Below, piece by piece: positions 45,101-57,764 of a DNA stretch of 64,000 nt (its first letter is position 1; each line of letters opens with the position of its first letter). A model generated the notes under the pieces. The model ran no database searches. It saw only the letters and a list, made by a program, of their open reading frames with translations, and had not been told where the DNA came from. This DNA comes from Clitopilus passeckerianus (taxonomy: Eukaryota; Basidiomycota; Agaricomycetes; Agaricales; Entolomataceae). The stretch spans positions 151,139-215,138 of the forward strand of contig CALYLX010000088.1 of the NCBI GenBank assembly GCA_944990035.1, in the 5' to 3' direction. Position numbers and translations under genes: made by a program.

Positions 45101-46588
45101 CACTTTCGGCTGGGGCTACCCTCGTGCGCAAGTTTGGAAGCTTGTTGGTGGGGAAGGGTGATACTTATAACGGTGGAGATTCGACGAGGAGTAGGCATTC
45201 GAAGAGGGGTACTGTGTTGGGATCCAGCCCACGGCCATCCATCCATGATGGAGAGAAGAAGAGTCCTGTTCTAGGAGAGGGGAGGGACGTCAGGGATATG
45301 GAAAAAGAGGCTGAGAAGGAGCTTGCACCCGGATCTCCCAACAGGAGCAAGTCTGTCACCCACTCGCTTTCCCAGCCCATTGCGTCTGCCCATCGACGTG
45401 CTGCAACCGTCCTTGATACCAAGAGTGCAAGACATGGACGGAGAAGTTCGACTAGCGCTGCTTTTGGCTCTCCAACTACTAGTGGAGACTCTCCTACTGT
45501 CGGTAGGACCAGGCGGCCAAGCACGGGATATGGTGCGGGCAAAGCTCTGGGCGAGAGGCTTTTCGCAAGAAAAGAGCAAAATGATTTGACGGAGAAGAAG
45601 GAAGAAGAGGACGTTGAGGAAGACAATGGTCATGAGACCGGCGAGGAACTTGATGGTAGAGATGATGAGCGGCACGGACATGACAAGGATTTCAAGCCTG
45701 TATTCCTGAAGGGACTATTTAGGTATGTTTTCCGTCTCTTTTGTGGCTCAATGAACTAACTCAATTTCTGCAGCGTTGCAACGACTTCATCCAAGTCACC
45801 ACCTGTCCTCAAGATCGAGCTCCGCCGAGTTCTTGATCGCATGCAAGTTCATTATCGGGAGACTAAGACTGGCTTTGATTGCATCCACGCTCCCTCCATT
45901 GACATTTCCTCTGTCGACCCTCGCCAACCCCAAACGACCTCTGCTACTACCGCTGAGCCCAGCTCTGCAGGCATTGCCGGCGGGCGGCCTATCATCGCCA
46001 AGAAATCGTCGAAGATGTCCTTTGGCATGAAGAAGAACAGGGATCGAGCGAATTCTGTTGACACCAAGGACAAGAAATCAACGGACCTGTCTATAGGCAG
46101 GCCTTCCACTGGCGCTCTTGGACCTACTGCGAGTGGATCGTCTTCGTTCTTCAATGTCCAAGCAGAGAAGGACCAACAGACATCCAACGGCGCTTCTGCG
46201 GAGCAGGACATGGGAAGGAGTCCCTCACCGACTACCCTTAACGCTAGTTCACGGTCTAAGGTCCTTCCACCTATACCCAAGGATTTTGCTGGAGGAAGAG
46301 CTACATCGCCAATGGCCGCCAGGAGCCCCAGTCCCGAGATGCCCACAGGCGAGGTCGGCAAGGATGTTATCGAGACTCTGGGACATAACGCACTCAGCGT
46401 CAGGTTTGATATTACTATAGTCAAGGTGAGCTCCGGATATTTAGAAACCGATGGTGTGGTATTTACTAACATTTACGTTTCAGGTTCCCTGGCTACCTCT
46501 CCACGGCATCCAATTCAGAAGAGCCAGTGGCGACGGTTGGCAATACCAAATGCTCGCTCGACGCGTCTTGACTGAGCTCAAGCTATAG
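42136..46588 (+). CDS. Kin1/Kin2-type (MARK/PAR-1 family) serine/threonine kinase with KA1 domain
   Basis: A cortical polarity kinase of the fungal Kin1 group, roughly 1,350 residues. A disordered N-terminus precedes the kinase domain: [20 protein letters not shown] (Gly loop), then across an intron [10 protein letters not shown] (Lys), [23 protein letters not shown] (created by an intron after the codon for Arg; catalytic loop), [10 protein letters not shown] (DFG), and [20 protein letters not shown] (APE). The domain ends at [16 protein letters not shown]. About 650 disordered residues rich in S, P, G, K and E follow. The C-terminal exons give [40 protein letters not shown], a roughly 140-residue insertion, and finally [34 protein letters not shown], i.e. 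a KA1 membrane-binding domain interrupted by a linker. Catalytic residues are all present. The end is at 46588. Confidence 0.93.
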
Positions 46589-47292
46589 CGACCAAAATTC
46601 CGAGAATTATGTGGCCTTTTTCTATTCATCTTTTTGCTCTCTAACAACGTTATCAAACGACCATACTTATGTCTTCCATCTAATACACTCCGTTCTCGGG
46701 TTATCTGTTCTTCGGTTACTCACATTTTACTGTCCCTTCACTGCCCTCATCCATCAATTCTACTTGCCTCGCTCACGGTTTGCTCCATCATCTGCTTTCA
46801 CAATTCGCGCCATAAGTTCAGTAGTTTACATTTTTCATTGCGAACGTTCTTCGTCTTTTGCTATCTCTTATTTATTATGAGCTAGCGTAATTTCGGGTTT
46901 TTCATTCTCTGTACCATGCGATACCAGGCTTCTACATATGATTTGTTTTCAATTCTGCAACAGGGCCCGTCCGATTGTGACTGACTGCAACCGCACGGGG
47001 CAGGTAGGGCAGGACGGGGCGATTTTGGATCATTTGCTGCAAGAGTCTTCAAAGCATACACTTGTCCATGAGAAAGAGAAATAAAATATGCCACTCGGCG
47101 ACTTTCCCACACAAAGCCTGCTCTCATGGCATGGTCATTACGGTTCCGGACGGCATGGACACATGAAATGAATTCTTTTCCTTCAACTGAATTAGGCATT
47201 CTATTTGGATGCACTCCAAGATGACACAACCTGTCACGATACGACGGCCTATTACTTGTTTGTGAGCAACAACTCAACCTCAATCCACCATC
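46589..47292. other. Intergenic region
   Basis: About 700 bp of pyrimidine- and AT-rich 3'-UTR-like sequence followed by the presumed promoter of the deaminase gene. No motif-bearing frame is seen. Confidence 0.45.
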
Positions 47293-49287
47293 ATGCCACA
47301 AAACGAGACTGAGCTCAAGGAAAAGGTCTCGAAAGACATACGGTGCTTGACTCAGGCTATTCATACCATTAAAACAAGGAGCCCGCCTGACCAACCATCA
47401 CGCTCCACGTATGACGATTATCCAACTCTATTGAAGGCCTACACCGGACTAGCCATTTTACTCACACAAGGAACAACCAAAGACGAGGCTGCCGCTCACC
47501 ATGTCGCGGTCGCTGGGCGTCTAGGTAAGGGGCAAATCGATCTGACTATCAACGAAGAGGAGGAGCTCGCGGTTGACTCGCCCATTGAATTTGAGAACGC
47601 AACAACAGCCTCTGATGATAAGGGCTCTGGAGAAGTCTCCGTAACGCTGGAGAAGGTGGAGGAAGGCGTAACATCTTTGGCAGACCTTGCTAAGTTTGAG
47701 AACAAGTCAGTTCCAGTTTTTTTTTTCCTTTGGGAGAACCTATTCTCAAATTCGTTAGTCACCCCCAATCAGAAGTACCGCTCTCTGCTCATGCATCGGA
47801 TCTGATCCATGCCTTGCGCTCATGGTCAAGGAATCTCCAGAGCACCACGGTTGCTGCAGACTTTGCATTCTTCATCTGGCTACGATGTCATCGGAAAATT
47901 TGCCATAGGATTCTTGCCGCCAAATCAATATTCGGAAACCCGCTTCACGTTGTCTTAGAGTCTTGGCAACCGAATGAAGTGAAGTCCGACGAGTCGCAAC
48001 CGGAATGGATTGAAGTTCCCGAGGAATTCACTGGCTATCTCGAAGGTGTTCCAAACCGATTGAACGCCGGTCGCAAACAGTGGCTATTCAGCGTTGCCAA
48101 TGCCTCCAAGTGGAGAGATCTGGTATGCAATGCCCTGTCACGGGTCTGGGATGCGGTGACTCTGTGGCGGAAAGATTACCGCAAAGATGCAATGAGGGTG
48201 GCAGTTCGCAGCTGCCTGCGGTTCCGGGCGTTACTCTCCAAGGCTGGCGTTATTGAGCACCTTTTAGATATCAAGTCCCTTCGAGATCATCTCGATGCTT
48301 CCATTTCGACTGTTTTGACCGAAAAGATGCTGAAGAAACGTGACTTAGATGTTCCAGAAGATCAAATAGAGGAGGAGGATGAGACAGGTAACTCTACTCT
48401 TGACATTTTTCTAGAAGTTGGCGGCGTGCTCATCGTCGATTATACGAACCTACAGACTTGACACCGGATCTAGAGGGTGGAAAGCCATCTCGGGACCACC
48501 CTCCTCGTCATATCGCACCCCTATATTGTCACTCAATAGCTTCTTGGCTACGAGCAGGCACCATGCTTGCACAATCGAAGTTCATCCAAGATTCGCCTAA
48601 CATCGGTGTCAACTTCCACATTATCCATACAACGCAAAGGTCTAAGGAGGCTTTGGGCTTCAGTCCCAAATACATTGAGACGATCATGACCACAGAAGAG
48701 GTTCAAGACGGGCTGCGTGGGAAAGCGGGTGTAAAGCAAGACCAGATCGAGCAACGGATTTCTAACGCCCTTAAAAAATGTCGGAAAACCTCCTTCCGTG
48801 GCACCATCCACTGTGAAGCGACAATCATGGCTCTCATCTTCGGAGCCTACAATAATGAACTCGCCATTCCGAACGACAGAGAACTCGAAGTATTCAAGGC
48901 ATGCACCTTGGAATTACAATCTCTGTTTAACTCTCAGCGTTGTTGCAGGGGTTTGACGGTGTTATCGGCGTTGGAAAGAAGTCTTGTTTCTGTTGTTACT
49001 GGCTTGCCCAAACGCTCAGCGCCACTGGTAAAGGCTTCGTTGTGCCAGGTACCCATGGCATCGTTTTCCCCTGGAATCCCCCCACATTTGGTATTCCATT
49101 ATATGTACTGGAGAAGCTCCGGGTGGTACTTATGACACAACTGGTAGAAGCCATCTGGGAGGCTGGAAAAGCAGATATGTGCTCTCGCCAGAGTTCTCCT
49201 GTCTCGGACGGGTCGGTTGACAACTCGTCGTTGATCGATGAGGGGGTCATTAACTATATAGACGACATGGCTGATGACCTTATTTAG
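47293..49287 (+). CDS. OTT_1508-like deaminase domain protein
   Basis: A protein of about 610 residues. The N-terminal part (MPQNETELKEKVSKDIRCLT, then LLKAYTGLAILLTQGTTKDE) is helical and acidic. The middle part covers RSWSRNLQSTTVAADFAFFI and RKQWLFSVANASKWRDLV. The C-terminal part includes GTIHCEATIMALIFGAYNNE (HxE zinc ligand and catalytic Glu) and GVIGVGKKSCFCCYWLAQTL (CxxC zinc ligands), with GTHGIVFPWNPP at the end. This layout matches the OTT_1508-type nucleic-acid or nucleotide deaminase superfamily domain known from bacteria and abundant in basidiomycetes. Introns near 47706-47758 and 48387-48460 are clear. The intron between the HCE and CFCC exons has two possible donors: a GT at 48890 or a GC at 48899, both with acceptor at 48948 and both in phase. 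The substrate is unknown. Confidence 0.75.
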
Positions 49288-51005
49288 CGGGCTACCTACC
49301 TTGACCAGGTCTCCCCAAATCATAGTTACGAAATACTACAGAGCTTGACTTGTCATTTTGCAATAATGCACGGAGAATTTTCATTCACGCGTTCCGCTGA
49401 CTAGTGACTTGCGTTACGAGTCATGCCGAATTTAGAGAGAAGGATCTTTCTCTTGACTTTCGAGTCACATTCCAAATGATGATTAGAATTTGACCCCGGC
49501 TTGATAGTTTGTGTAGCATGAGTCTTCCATCACACAGTTGGGGTTTTGTGGTCATTTGAGTCGCGCTGAGCGTTCCAAGGTACCAAGAATGCTTCAAGTA
49601 CTTTTCTTTAGCGAGTACTTCAAGTTATTGATTTTGCTACGCTACTACATATAAGCCATCTATCACCTCAAAAAATACACCCCCGAGCCGATTCTTATGT
49701 TGCAGGTTTGCTTCGAAGCATTTCGGCGTTGAGTTCATGTTAACCTTTCATTGCGTTAAAAGGTTTTCTCGAATGATTTGTTTTCAGTTTATGCAACTTG
49801 GCGCGGAAATTATGGGTGACAACATCACTAAACATGGGCGTGGATTGGACAAAACTCCAAACGCTAACAAGCCTCGAGGATCCTTATCAAGCTAAATAGG
49901 TTCTTTGAAACCAGCACTGTATTACTGTACTCCATTCTGAGTTGGTCGTTGCCATGTGTGTGATGCGCACTCAGAAACGACCTGGCCACTAACGCAGGCA
50001 CCAGGGCTGATATCAGGCGAAATTGTGTGAGATAGCTTGTTGGTCCCCCTACCTGCGAATGATGTGGCCAGAGACCGAACGGAATGGGGGGGTTCGTGAC
50101 CGATCCCTGAAGCTACCAGTTCTCGAGAGTGTAGCTGTAGGGGATGGCCACGGTACAGTGAGGGTCCAGAGTTCCGTGCCTTCTAAATCTCTCAGAGAGA
50201 TGACGCTGAAGCATCAACAGCGCGAAGCGCAAAGCCAAAGTGTATGTTCTGAAGCTCTACTGGAGCAGCGATTCGCGTAGAATTATTCCGTCTGCAATCC
50301 ACACCCAGAGCACGACGGCGGTTTCTTCAATGTATGGGATCGAGCCGACCGCCATCAGGCCAGATCTTAGGCCAAGCCCGTTTTTACGATCTTGATAGTC
50401 AGATGCCTCCATCTGCCAGGTGTCAAACTAGCTTTGCTTCAGCGTGGGGTGGCGGAGGTTCCTATGTAGTGGGCTCTGCCTCGCCCACCATCAAGCTTCG
50501 AGAGGTGTCCATGCCCCTGTTGTACTAGTTTTCTGTCAAGTTGCTGGATTGCGGAGTCTTCGCGTTCATGACGTTGGCGTGCCGAATCAATGTCATACCA
50601 CGGCATGACCAAGAATGACATCGCTCGATACTCCCGCCACCCGCATCGGGTGAGGCGCATAAAACTTTGAAACGAAAAAAACAGCGAAAATTTCGAAGTG
50701 TAACCGTACGGCAAGTGGCGTAGCGACCTCCCGCGACGCTTGCTCAATTGGCCAGGTCCCAGAAATGATCGTTGTGGAGACCAGAGTAACATTTTGACGA
50801 CATTCCACACTTTTGACTCCCAGTGCGGCTCGGCTATTCTTAAGCGGAATCGTCTTCACCACCACATATCAAAAAATATGATTATGGATGTACGCAATGA
50901 GCGGCGTGGAGCACGCCATCCAGGCCCGGGTCGAAATTTCAATCAGCTATATGGGAGACGAGAATCTAGGACTTTTGATCGAACCCTCTGATACCCTCCG
51001 TCAGA
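49288..51005. other. Gene-free stretch
   Basis: 1.7 kb without a supported gene. Short frames (50023-50280, 50593-50865 minus) show no motif. AT-rich promoter-like sequence occurs around 50830-50900, upstream of the amino-acid permease. Confidence 0.5.
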
Positions 51006-52948
51006 ATGTCGGAGAAGTCTGCTACAGTGGCAAACTCGAAGGCCAGCCTGGCCACCGACCAAGAGAAGTATGCAGGGAGGGATTCGGACTCGTTCGATGA
51101 CCCAATCGCTCGGCAGATAGCTGAGGAAGAGAGCGAGGACGTGAAGTACCGTTCTTGTTCATGGCAGAAGGTGCGTCACAAGACTTCTTCCCGAACCCGT
51201 CATACTGACTACTCTGGAAACAACAGACTGCTGCTTTGTTATTCTCGGAATATATATGTCTTGCTATTCTTTCTTTTCCATGGTAAGTTGCCCTATCTAG
51301 CTCCCTACGCCCTCCTCACACAATCTTCAGGTCGTATTCTGTTCTCGGTTTAGTCCCAGGCATCTTGGTTACTCTGGGGGTTGCATCAACGTGTCTTTAT
51401 ACCTCTCTCATACTCTGGAAATATTGCCTCAAATACCCAGAACTCCGTGATATTTGCGATATTGGACAGAAGCTGTTTGGAGGATCACGGATCGCCTACA
51501 ACGTAACATGCTTGTTCTTCATTTTGAACAACATCTTCATTCAAGGTATGCTTCCTGTCAGGCTCCCATACCAGTGGCTAATGGACCTTGGATTTAGCTC
51601 TTCATGTCCTTATCGGTGGCCGACTTTTCAACACCCTTTCTGACTCGTCGCAGTGCACCATCGTGTTCACTGTTATCACCGCCGTCATATGTTTCGTTGT
51701 CACCCTCCCACGAACCTTGAGTCAGTTATCCTGGCTCGGAACGTTTAGTGCCGTGACCATGGGCATTGCTGTCCTTTTGGCCATCATCTTCTCGGGAGTC
51801 CAAGATCACCCTGCTGGATACGACGGCACAGCACCCATTGTGACAGCCATCCCCGTCGTAGGCACTGGCTATGTCGCAGGTGAGTAGAACCGCTGGTCGC
51901 ACGAGCTCTGGATCAAACAGATGCTTATCTCGTCCGTTCAATAGGAATGTCTGCCTTCCTCAACATTACATACACGTTCGTCGGCCAGGCAGTCATACCC
52001 TCGGTAAGATCTAATTCAATTCACCCCAACCATCGCACCCGACGCTTATGCATGCACCTCCACAGTTCATCGCCGAGATGAAGAACCCAAAAGACTTCCC
52101 GAAGGGTATGTTCCACCCCGCTTTCTATTCTGCTCCTGATCTAATTGAATGTCTTTGATCGCCGACTACATAGCTTTATGGGCTGTTACGATTGCAGAAA
52201 TGATCACCTTTACCCTCTGCGGTGCACTGGTATACCATTTCGTTGGTAACCAGTATATGACTGCACCGGCATTTGGATCCCTGCAGCCTCTGTTCAAGAA
52301 GATTTCGTTCTCGTTCGCACTTCCGACTATCATCTTCCTTGGATCCCTGTACTCGGTGAGTTCCATACGGCCAGATACCACCTCACTTCCTAATTAATCT
52401 CTTGACAGTCATGTACGGCTCGCTTCATCTTCTTCCGCCTCTTCAAGAAGTCCAAGCACCTCCACTCCAACACTGCCGTTGCCTGGCTCTCGTGGGCTGG
52501 AATCATCGCCGTCACATGGGTCATCGCATTCGTCATCGCTCAAGTCATCCCGTTCTTCTCTGATCTCCTCAGTCTGATGTCCTCATTGTTTGGTGCGTAA
52601 TTACACCCGTCCACACTTCTGACAGGACTGATTGCTGACTTGCTTGACTCTCATAGATGGCTGGTTTGGCTTTGTCTTCTGGGCGATGGCTTACCTCGAA
52701 CTCAATCCTGGGAAGACAAGGTGGAACGGCGTGTTGAAGTCAATAGAGACTCTAATCAACTACTTCTTCATCCTTCTCGGAGGGTATATCCTCGTCGCCG
52801 GAATTTACGTGCGTTCTTGTCCTTACCATCTCATCATGACGTGAAGCTGACCCCATGAGCTCTCCAGGTTTCTGTGCAATCTATCATCAACTCATATGCT
52901 GCGGATCTAGTGGGACCACTGTTTAGCTGCGCCAGTACGGCGTTGTAA
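51006..52948 (+). CDS. Amino-acid transporter, AAAP (Aa_trans) family
   Basis: A fungal neutral-amino-acid-permease-type carrier (Neurospora mtr-like). The cytosolic N-terminus MSEKSATVANSKASLATDQE, with ARQIAEEESEDVKYRSCSWQK, leads into TAALLFSEYICLAILSFPW. Membrane helices follow: GLVPGILVTLGVASTCLYTS, YNVTCLFFILNNIFIQALHV, CTIVFTVITAVICFVVTLPR, SAFLNITYTFVGQAVIPSFI, AEMKNPKDFPKALWAVTIAE, and TARFIFFRLFKKSKHLHSNT. The AEMKNPKDFPKAL loop is characteristic. About nine introns; the last exon ends SYAADLVGPLFSCASTAL at 52948. Roughly 460 residues, plasma-membrane location expected. It lies 101 bp tail to tail from the TauD dioxygenase gene, which may reflect shared metabolism but could be chance. 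Confidence 0.88.
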
Positions 52949-53049
52949 TAGATACAAGACGACCTTCCAGTTATTCATATGTTACGATAATGATATTGTA
53001 CGCACATAACCCAATGACAAAAACGACTACTACTGCCCTCGATAGCGAA

Positions 53050-54673
53050 TCAATTCTCAAGAATGACTGAGCTACCAATGCGAGTCGGAGCAGGCTCAAC
53101 ACCCTCGGGGAGAGGGTTGACGACGTTGTACTCGAGACCCAAGACGGCCCTCCTAGACTTGGAGTTGGGGTCAAGGAATGGCTTCTCGCCGATGCTGACG
53201 ACCCGGTATCCCTCCCTCAACTCTTCGTAGTCGTTACTGAAAAACCGAAATCAGCCATCTGCTATGGCAAAGTCCTTGATAAAAGGCACTCACGTGGCGG
53301 TGTGGAAAGTGGACCTATTGTCCCAGATGGCGACATCATTAGCCTTCCAGCGGTACCGCACCTGACAGGAACAGTCGAAGAATGTCAGAAAATGTCGAAC
53401 AGATTTGATCGAAGAATGACAAAAGTAAATGGATAGGCACCTGGAGGTCATGGTTTTCCGCGATGTGTCGGCGAAGGTACTCGAGAAGATTGTCTGATTC
53501 GTCAGGCGAGAGCTCAACGATTCGCTTGGTGAACCTAATTCAATTTTCGCCGTCAGCTGATGGGTTGGAGAGGCCATAAGGAGGAGATGGAGGGACGTAC
53601 ACTCCATTGACGAAGAGAGCTTTAAATCCGGTAACTGGGTTCGTTCGGATAACAGGGCTGAGGGACGGAAGAGGTGGTCAGCGTGAAATTGCGTGATTAA
53701 CTCTGAAATTGACTAACTGGACCGCGCTAAGATTTGTACCAGAGTTATCAGGGGAGCCTCGGTTCTGGTCGTTCAGCTTGAAACCAGTGCGGCGAGAGTA
53801 CTGTAATCATGAGGAGTGAGCTGGTGTCAGGAGTCATTAGAAACCACCTACGTTGATGAATTCCTCGCCGACATGGAGCGCAGTGAGTCCTTCCAAGAAT
53901 TTCTGGTAGGCAGGGGAAAGCCTGTCGTAGGCCTCGTACCCACTGATAAACGTTTAAAGAGTGCTTTGGCACGCAAGTCAGCTAGATATTTACCTCGCCC
54001 ATAGGGTGTCTCCTCCGACTAAAAACGAGCTTGGTTAGCCGTAGGACGAGGTTGAGAAGAGAAAACGGATACCGTTTGAGGGCAATGTGTGCATTTTCAG
54101 AATCTTGCAAGAGACGTAACTTTTAGAAATCGAACCACCGGTGCTTTGACATTAAGACGTACTGCGTAATCCGAGGGGACCTTCTCGAAGGTAATATCAG
54201 TGTGCCACCCACTGGATGAGCGGGTAGTGACCAAAGGCGCCTTGTTGCCCCGGGGGCGACTGATACCACTATCCCAGCAATCGTCAGTGTAAATAATAGG
54301 AATGAGGGACGACCTTTCCTGACCCTCGAGAGCTAATCACAGAGATTTCATTATCAACTCCGGGAGCCGCAGTGTTCTCAGAGATTGGGTGAATGTGCAA
54401 CTTTGAAGTTGCGGGTTTTCCCGACAACTCTCCGAGCCTGGTAGCAAGTTGTTTCTGCTGCTCGATGGTGATGTCCTGGTCCGTGAAGAAAACAACGCCA
54501 CGATGAGAAACAAGCTTAGACAGGTCCCGGATCAGTTCATCGGAGTTCTCTGCGGCAAGGAGCTTGCTGAGCTGAACAGCTTTATCGGGGAAAGTAGTCC
54601 CAATATGAGACGTGTTATCGAAGGTTTCGAATTGGTCGAGGGATCCGCGGAAGGAGAGGGGTACCTGAACCAT
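53050..54673 (-). CDS. TauD/TfdA-type Fe(II)/2-oxoglutarate dioxygenase
   Basis: A 2-oxoglutarate-dependent dioxygenase of the alpha-ketoglutarate-dependent sulfonate/taurine type. The start MVQVPLSFRGSLDQ at 54673 is preferred over one at 54742. Segments in order: LVSHRGVVFFTDQDITIEQQ, GELSGKPATSKLHIHP, spliced RPRGNKAPLVTTR, SSSGWHTDITFE (HxD iron ligands), SDYAILKMHTLPSNVGGDTL, GYEAYDRLSPAYQKFLEGLT, HPVIRTNPVTGFKALFVNG, DVAIWDNRSTFHTAT (distal His), and YEELREGYRVVSIGEKPF (2-oxoglutarate-binding Arg). The end is TRIGSSVILEN at 53050. All cofactor ligands are present and about seven introns keep phase, so it should be active. The substrate may be a sulfonate, sulfate ester or another acid; the sequence alone does not decide. 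Confidence 0.88.
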
Positions 54674-55182
54674 ATCTGATACTCGATTGAAAGAGGGTGG
54701 GTTGAAGAAAACTGGCTGGATCCATGAGCTTTTATAATTCACGCGATTCGTATCGATTAGCGACCAAGACCGTCAGGAGCACGCAATATCTCCCATCAAT
54801 CGTATGTTGTTCGAGGCTTGTGTTGCAATATGCCTCATGACTAATTCGTCGGCATGCAAAACCGATGTGGCTAAGGAGAAGCCAGATTTCTGGATCGCGA
54901 AGACACCACCTGGATGCAATTGGGCACCCCGATTTTGAGGTGTGAAGGGAAAATGATAGTGGTTCCTCACAAGAAATCTGATTGACCAAGGCAATTGCCG
55001 GGCCGGCCATGCCTTCTTATTTTGCCAGAAAGATGATAAGCCACAATTGCTATTGCACGTCCGTCACATCTACAAAACATTGAATTCGCAGGGAATTGAA
55101 GGCCCAAGGATGTATACTAGATGTCGGACCTGCGAACGGTCCAGATAACTTCTTCGTTGCTGGATGACGTACAGCTCAGACC
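54674..55182. other. Intergenic region between TauD and P450 genes
   Basis: About 510 bp holding the TauD promoter and the 3' end of the P450 transcript. An overlapping minus frame (54732-55010) shows no motif. Confidence 0.45.
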
Positions 55183-57294
55183 CTACGAATCCAGCTCCTC
55201 AGCGACAGATTGAACAAGCTCTATAGCATGCGCCGACCGAGGCTTAATGGCACAAGGGAACTCGTTGGGCAGGCTTCATCCAGATAGGTGAGATTTATGT
55301 CGTATAACATAAAGAGCTATGGCGTACCGAATGATCCCGTCGCCATATCCTCCCTTAGGTTCAATCACATTCCCGTTCTCATCCTGCTGCTTGAGGATGT
55401 TGAATGTGGAAAGGACAGATGCAGTTGCGAGCACGATGATAGAGTGAGCAATGTGACGACCAGGACACATCCTATTAAGTTGATTAGCTCGTGTAAACAG
55501 GATTTGGGCTGAGCACGCTTACCTTCTACCGAAACCGAATGCGATGTCCATCGGATTTCGAATCGAAGAGTCTAACTTTTCGTCCTTCAGAAAGCGTTCT
55601 GGCTTGAAAGCGAGTGGATCTGGGTAGGCTGCCTCGTCATGAAGCATCGCCCTGTAGACACTTAGAACAACTAATACGAAGGCGAGGCTAAACATACTGT
55701 TGGTTGATGATGACTGTTGAGCCTGCGGGTATGAAATAACCACTGTAAACATCTTCAAGAATGTTGGCATGGGGTATGCCTGTAAAGTCCGTCAGAAGAT
55801 ATCCTTCAACAACAACTACTTGGCATACCAACTGGTGCGACAGCTCTCCACCTGGGTGCAGATTTAGTACATGCTGTGTTCCGAGAATGTCGAAATCGTA
55901 CCTATAAACCTCCAGGATGAGTGCATTGAGGTATGGGAGCATGGGAAGGTCCTGATGTTCCGGTAATCGACCTTGCAGTAGGGTATCCAGTTCCTCTTGG
56001 GCCTTCTTCTGTACCTCAGGATGGGTTACCATAGCAAGGAAGAATGTCCCTAGCGAAGAGGCTGCGGTATCCGATCCAGCTAGTAGAGAGGTGAGAGGTG
56101 CGTAACTTGATGTAACCAACATAAAGCTCACCAAGGAAGACTTGGCCAGCAACAAGCTTTAGCAGCTGTTCGTCTTGTGACGTATACTTAGAGTCTTGCA
56201 TCTCCTCAAAACAGCTGGTCACGAAGGAGCGTTCGTATCTCCCAGATTTCTGAAAGATAGAGAATCAACAATTGAGGATCAGGGATAGCTGCGCGGAACT
56301 GTGTCGATACGGACCATTTTCTCCTTAGAAGCAGCAAACGGCTTCTCGAGAACTTGAACTGCATACTCTCTGGAATGTGCCAATTTCTTCTGGAAATCAG
56401 CACCAGGGAACCAGGTTGGAATATACTTCATCAAAGGGAATAGGTCGACCAGGTGGGCACCGTCTGCAAGCAAGTCGCAAGCAACTTCTGATCCTTTCTC
56501 TACCAGTTCGAGGTATGGATCGTTGCGCGAGGTGATTTTAATGCCGTAGGTCATATCAAGAGTTATGCTTGCTGAGAGGCTGTTGAAAGATATGACGAGT
56601 GACTCGCACTATGAGGGGGAGTCACTTACTGCTTGACATAAGAGAAGAAGTGTTCCGGATCTTGCAGAAGTTGATGTAAAAGCCTGTGAATGTAGGTGAT
56701 CTCGCGAGGTTGATGTATCTGTGTTGAGCTGAAATGTTGGGTGAACAGTTTTCGTCCACTCCTCCATCCGTCCCCGTATGGCCATAGAGCAAATTGGAAG
56801 CCCCAGCCAGAGCTAGTGCGAAATGCATTAGTAAATACGATGGAGATTCGTAAGATTTCGTCCTCACAGCTCATTGAAAAATGTTGAATGGGGTCTGTGA
56901 ATGGATCAGAATGGTTCTAAGCCGTATCAACATATACTCGTACCTGCTCGAGTATATACCAGACCGCTTCTCAAGAAGCTCTTGAGCGGCTTCATAGGAG
57001 TTGATAACAAGAACATCCATTCCAAAGCCTTCAAAATGGAGTAGATCGGAGCCTAAGTTAACAGGTAAGCATAAGATATTCCAAAGGAAGGATACAATAC
57101 TCACTATATTGCTTCCCCATCTCAAGGAAGAAATCTGAGTTCAGCTTGGCTGGAAGACTGAGTAGGTTTCCGATCAGTGGATATTTGGGTGGCCCAGGAG
57201 GCAGATTTCGCTGCGTGCGTCGTTTATATAGAGCATATACACCTGCAGATACCAGTGCTAGTGATGCATACGAGAGTGAAGCTTTCGATGCCAT
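55183..57294 (-). CDS. Cytochrome P450 monooxygenase
   Basis: A microsomal P450 of about 510 residues. The N-terminal anchor is ASLSYASLALVSAGVYALYK, then the hinge LPPGPPKYPLIGNLLSLPA. Further segments are MDVLVINSYEAAQELLEKRS, GWGFQFALWPYGDGWRSGRK (C-helix WxxxR), ASITLDMTYGIKITSRNDPY, LAGSDTAASSLGTFFLAMVT (I-helix with oxygen-activating Thr), EVYRWRAVAPVGIPHAN (K-helix ExxR, after splicing), KPERFLKDEKLDSSI (PERF) and FGFGRRMCPGRHIAHSII (heme Cys). The last exon ends NEFPCAIKPRSAHAIELVQS. About 10-12 introns. The architecture is that of the many basidiomycete P450s annotated as O-methylsterigmatocystin oxidoreductase-like; this name says nothing firm about the substrate. It looks intact. 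Confidence 0.92.
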
Positions 57295-57764
57295 GCTAAG
57301 GCCACTCCTTAGGTTGCTGAGTTCTGTCGAAGACGTTTTCGCAAGTACAATTCAGAGTCCTGTTTAAGAACGTTCCTGGAAATGAATTCTCTTGCTCGGT
57401 TCCGCACATACAACGATATGAGATATCAATGGATCAGAAGACTTTAGTTGACAATCGTGTGCTCTTTTGGAGGACATGTTAACAATTGAATGGCAAGTTG
57501 AATGTTGTGGTGGTGTGGCTCAGGACCATCGATCACGACTCGGAGCTGTCCGGAGGTGCGGATACAAACTGGGAAGATCGGCCGGGTTCTTTCAACCAAG
57601 TGCCCTGATTGGTTCTTGCCTCCGGTTTAATTCTCCTTGCCTTGCGAGGGATCCATTCAAGTCAGAGTGCCGAAATGACATACACACTACTTCATCTACA
57701 TGCTGCAATTTATTAGCATTACTAGCGATCACATTAAAACAGTGCAGCAAATTTGTGTGGTTTA
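57295..57764. promoter_or_regulatory. P450 upstream region
   Basis: 470 bp between the P450 start and the end of the acyl-CoA synthetase gene. It likely contains the P450 promoter. No specific box is convincing. Confidence 0.4.

Noticed and set aside
45165..45681. Overlapping minus-strand frames of 136-153 codons
   Set aside because: They lie antisense to the disordered linker of the Kin1-like kinase and have no independent motif.
47100..47394. Minus-strand frame overlapping the start of the deaminase gene
   Set aside because: It conflicts with the well-supported plus-strand exon and lacks motifs.
48890..48948. Second GC-AG intron in the deaminase gene
   Set aside because: A GT donor at 48890 gives an equally in-phase intron, so the GC donor at 48899 cannot be claimed.
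54732..55010. 92-codon minus-strand frame between P450 and TauD genes
   Set aside because: No motif and no plausible splice link to either neighbour.
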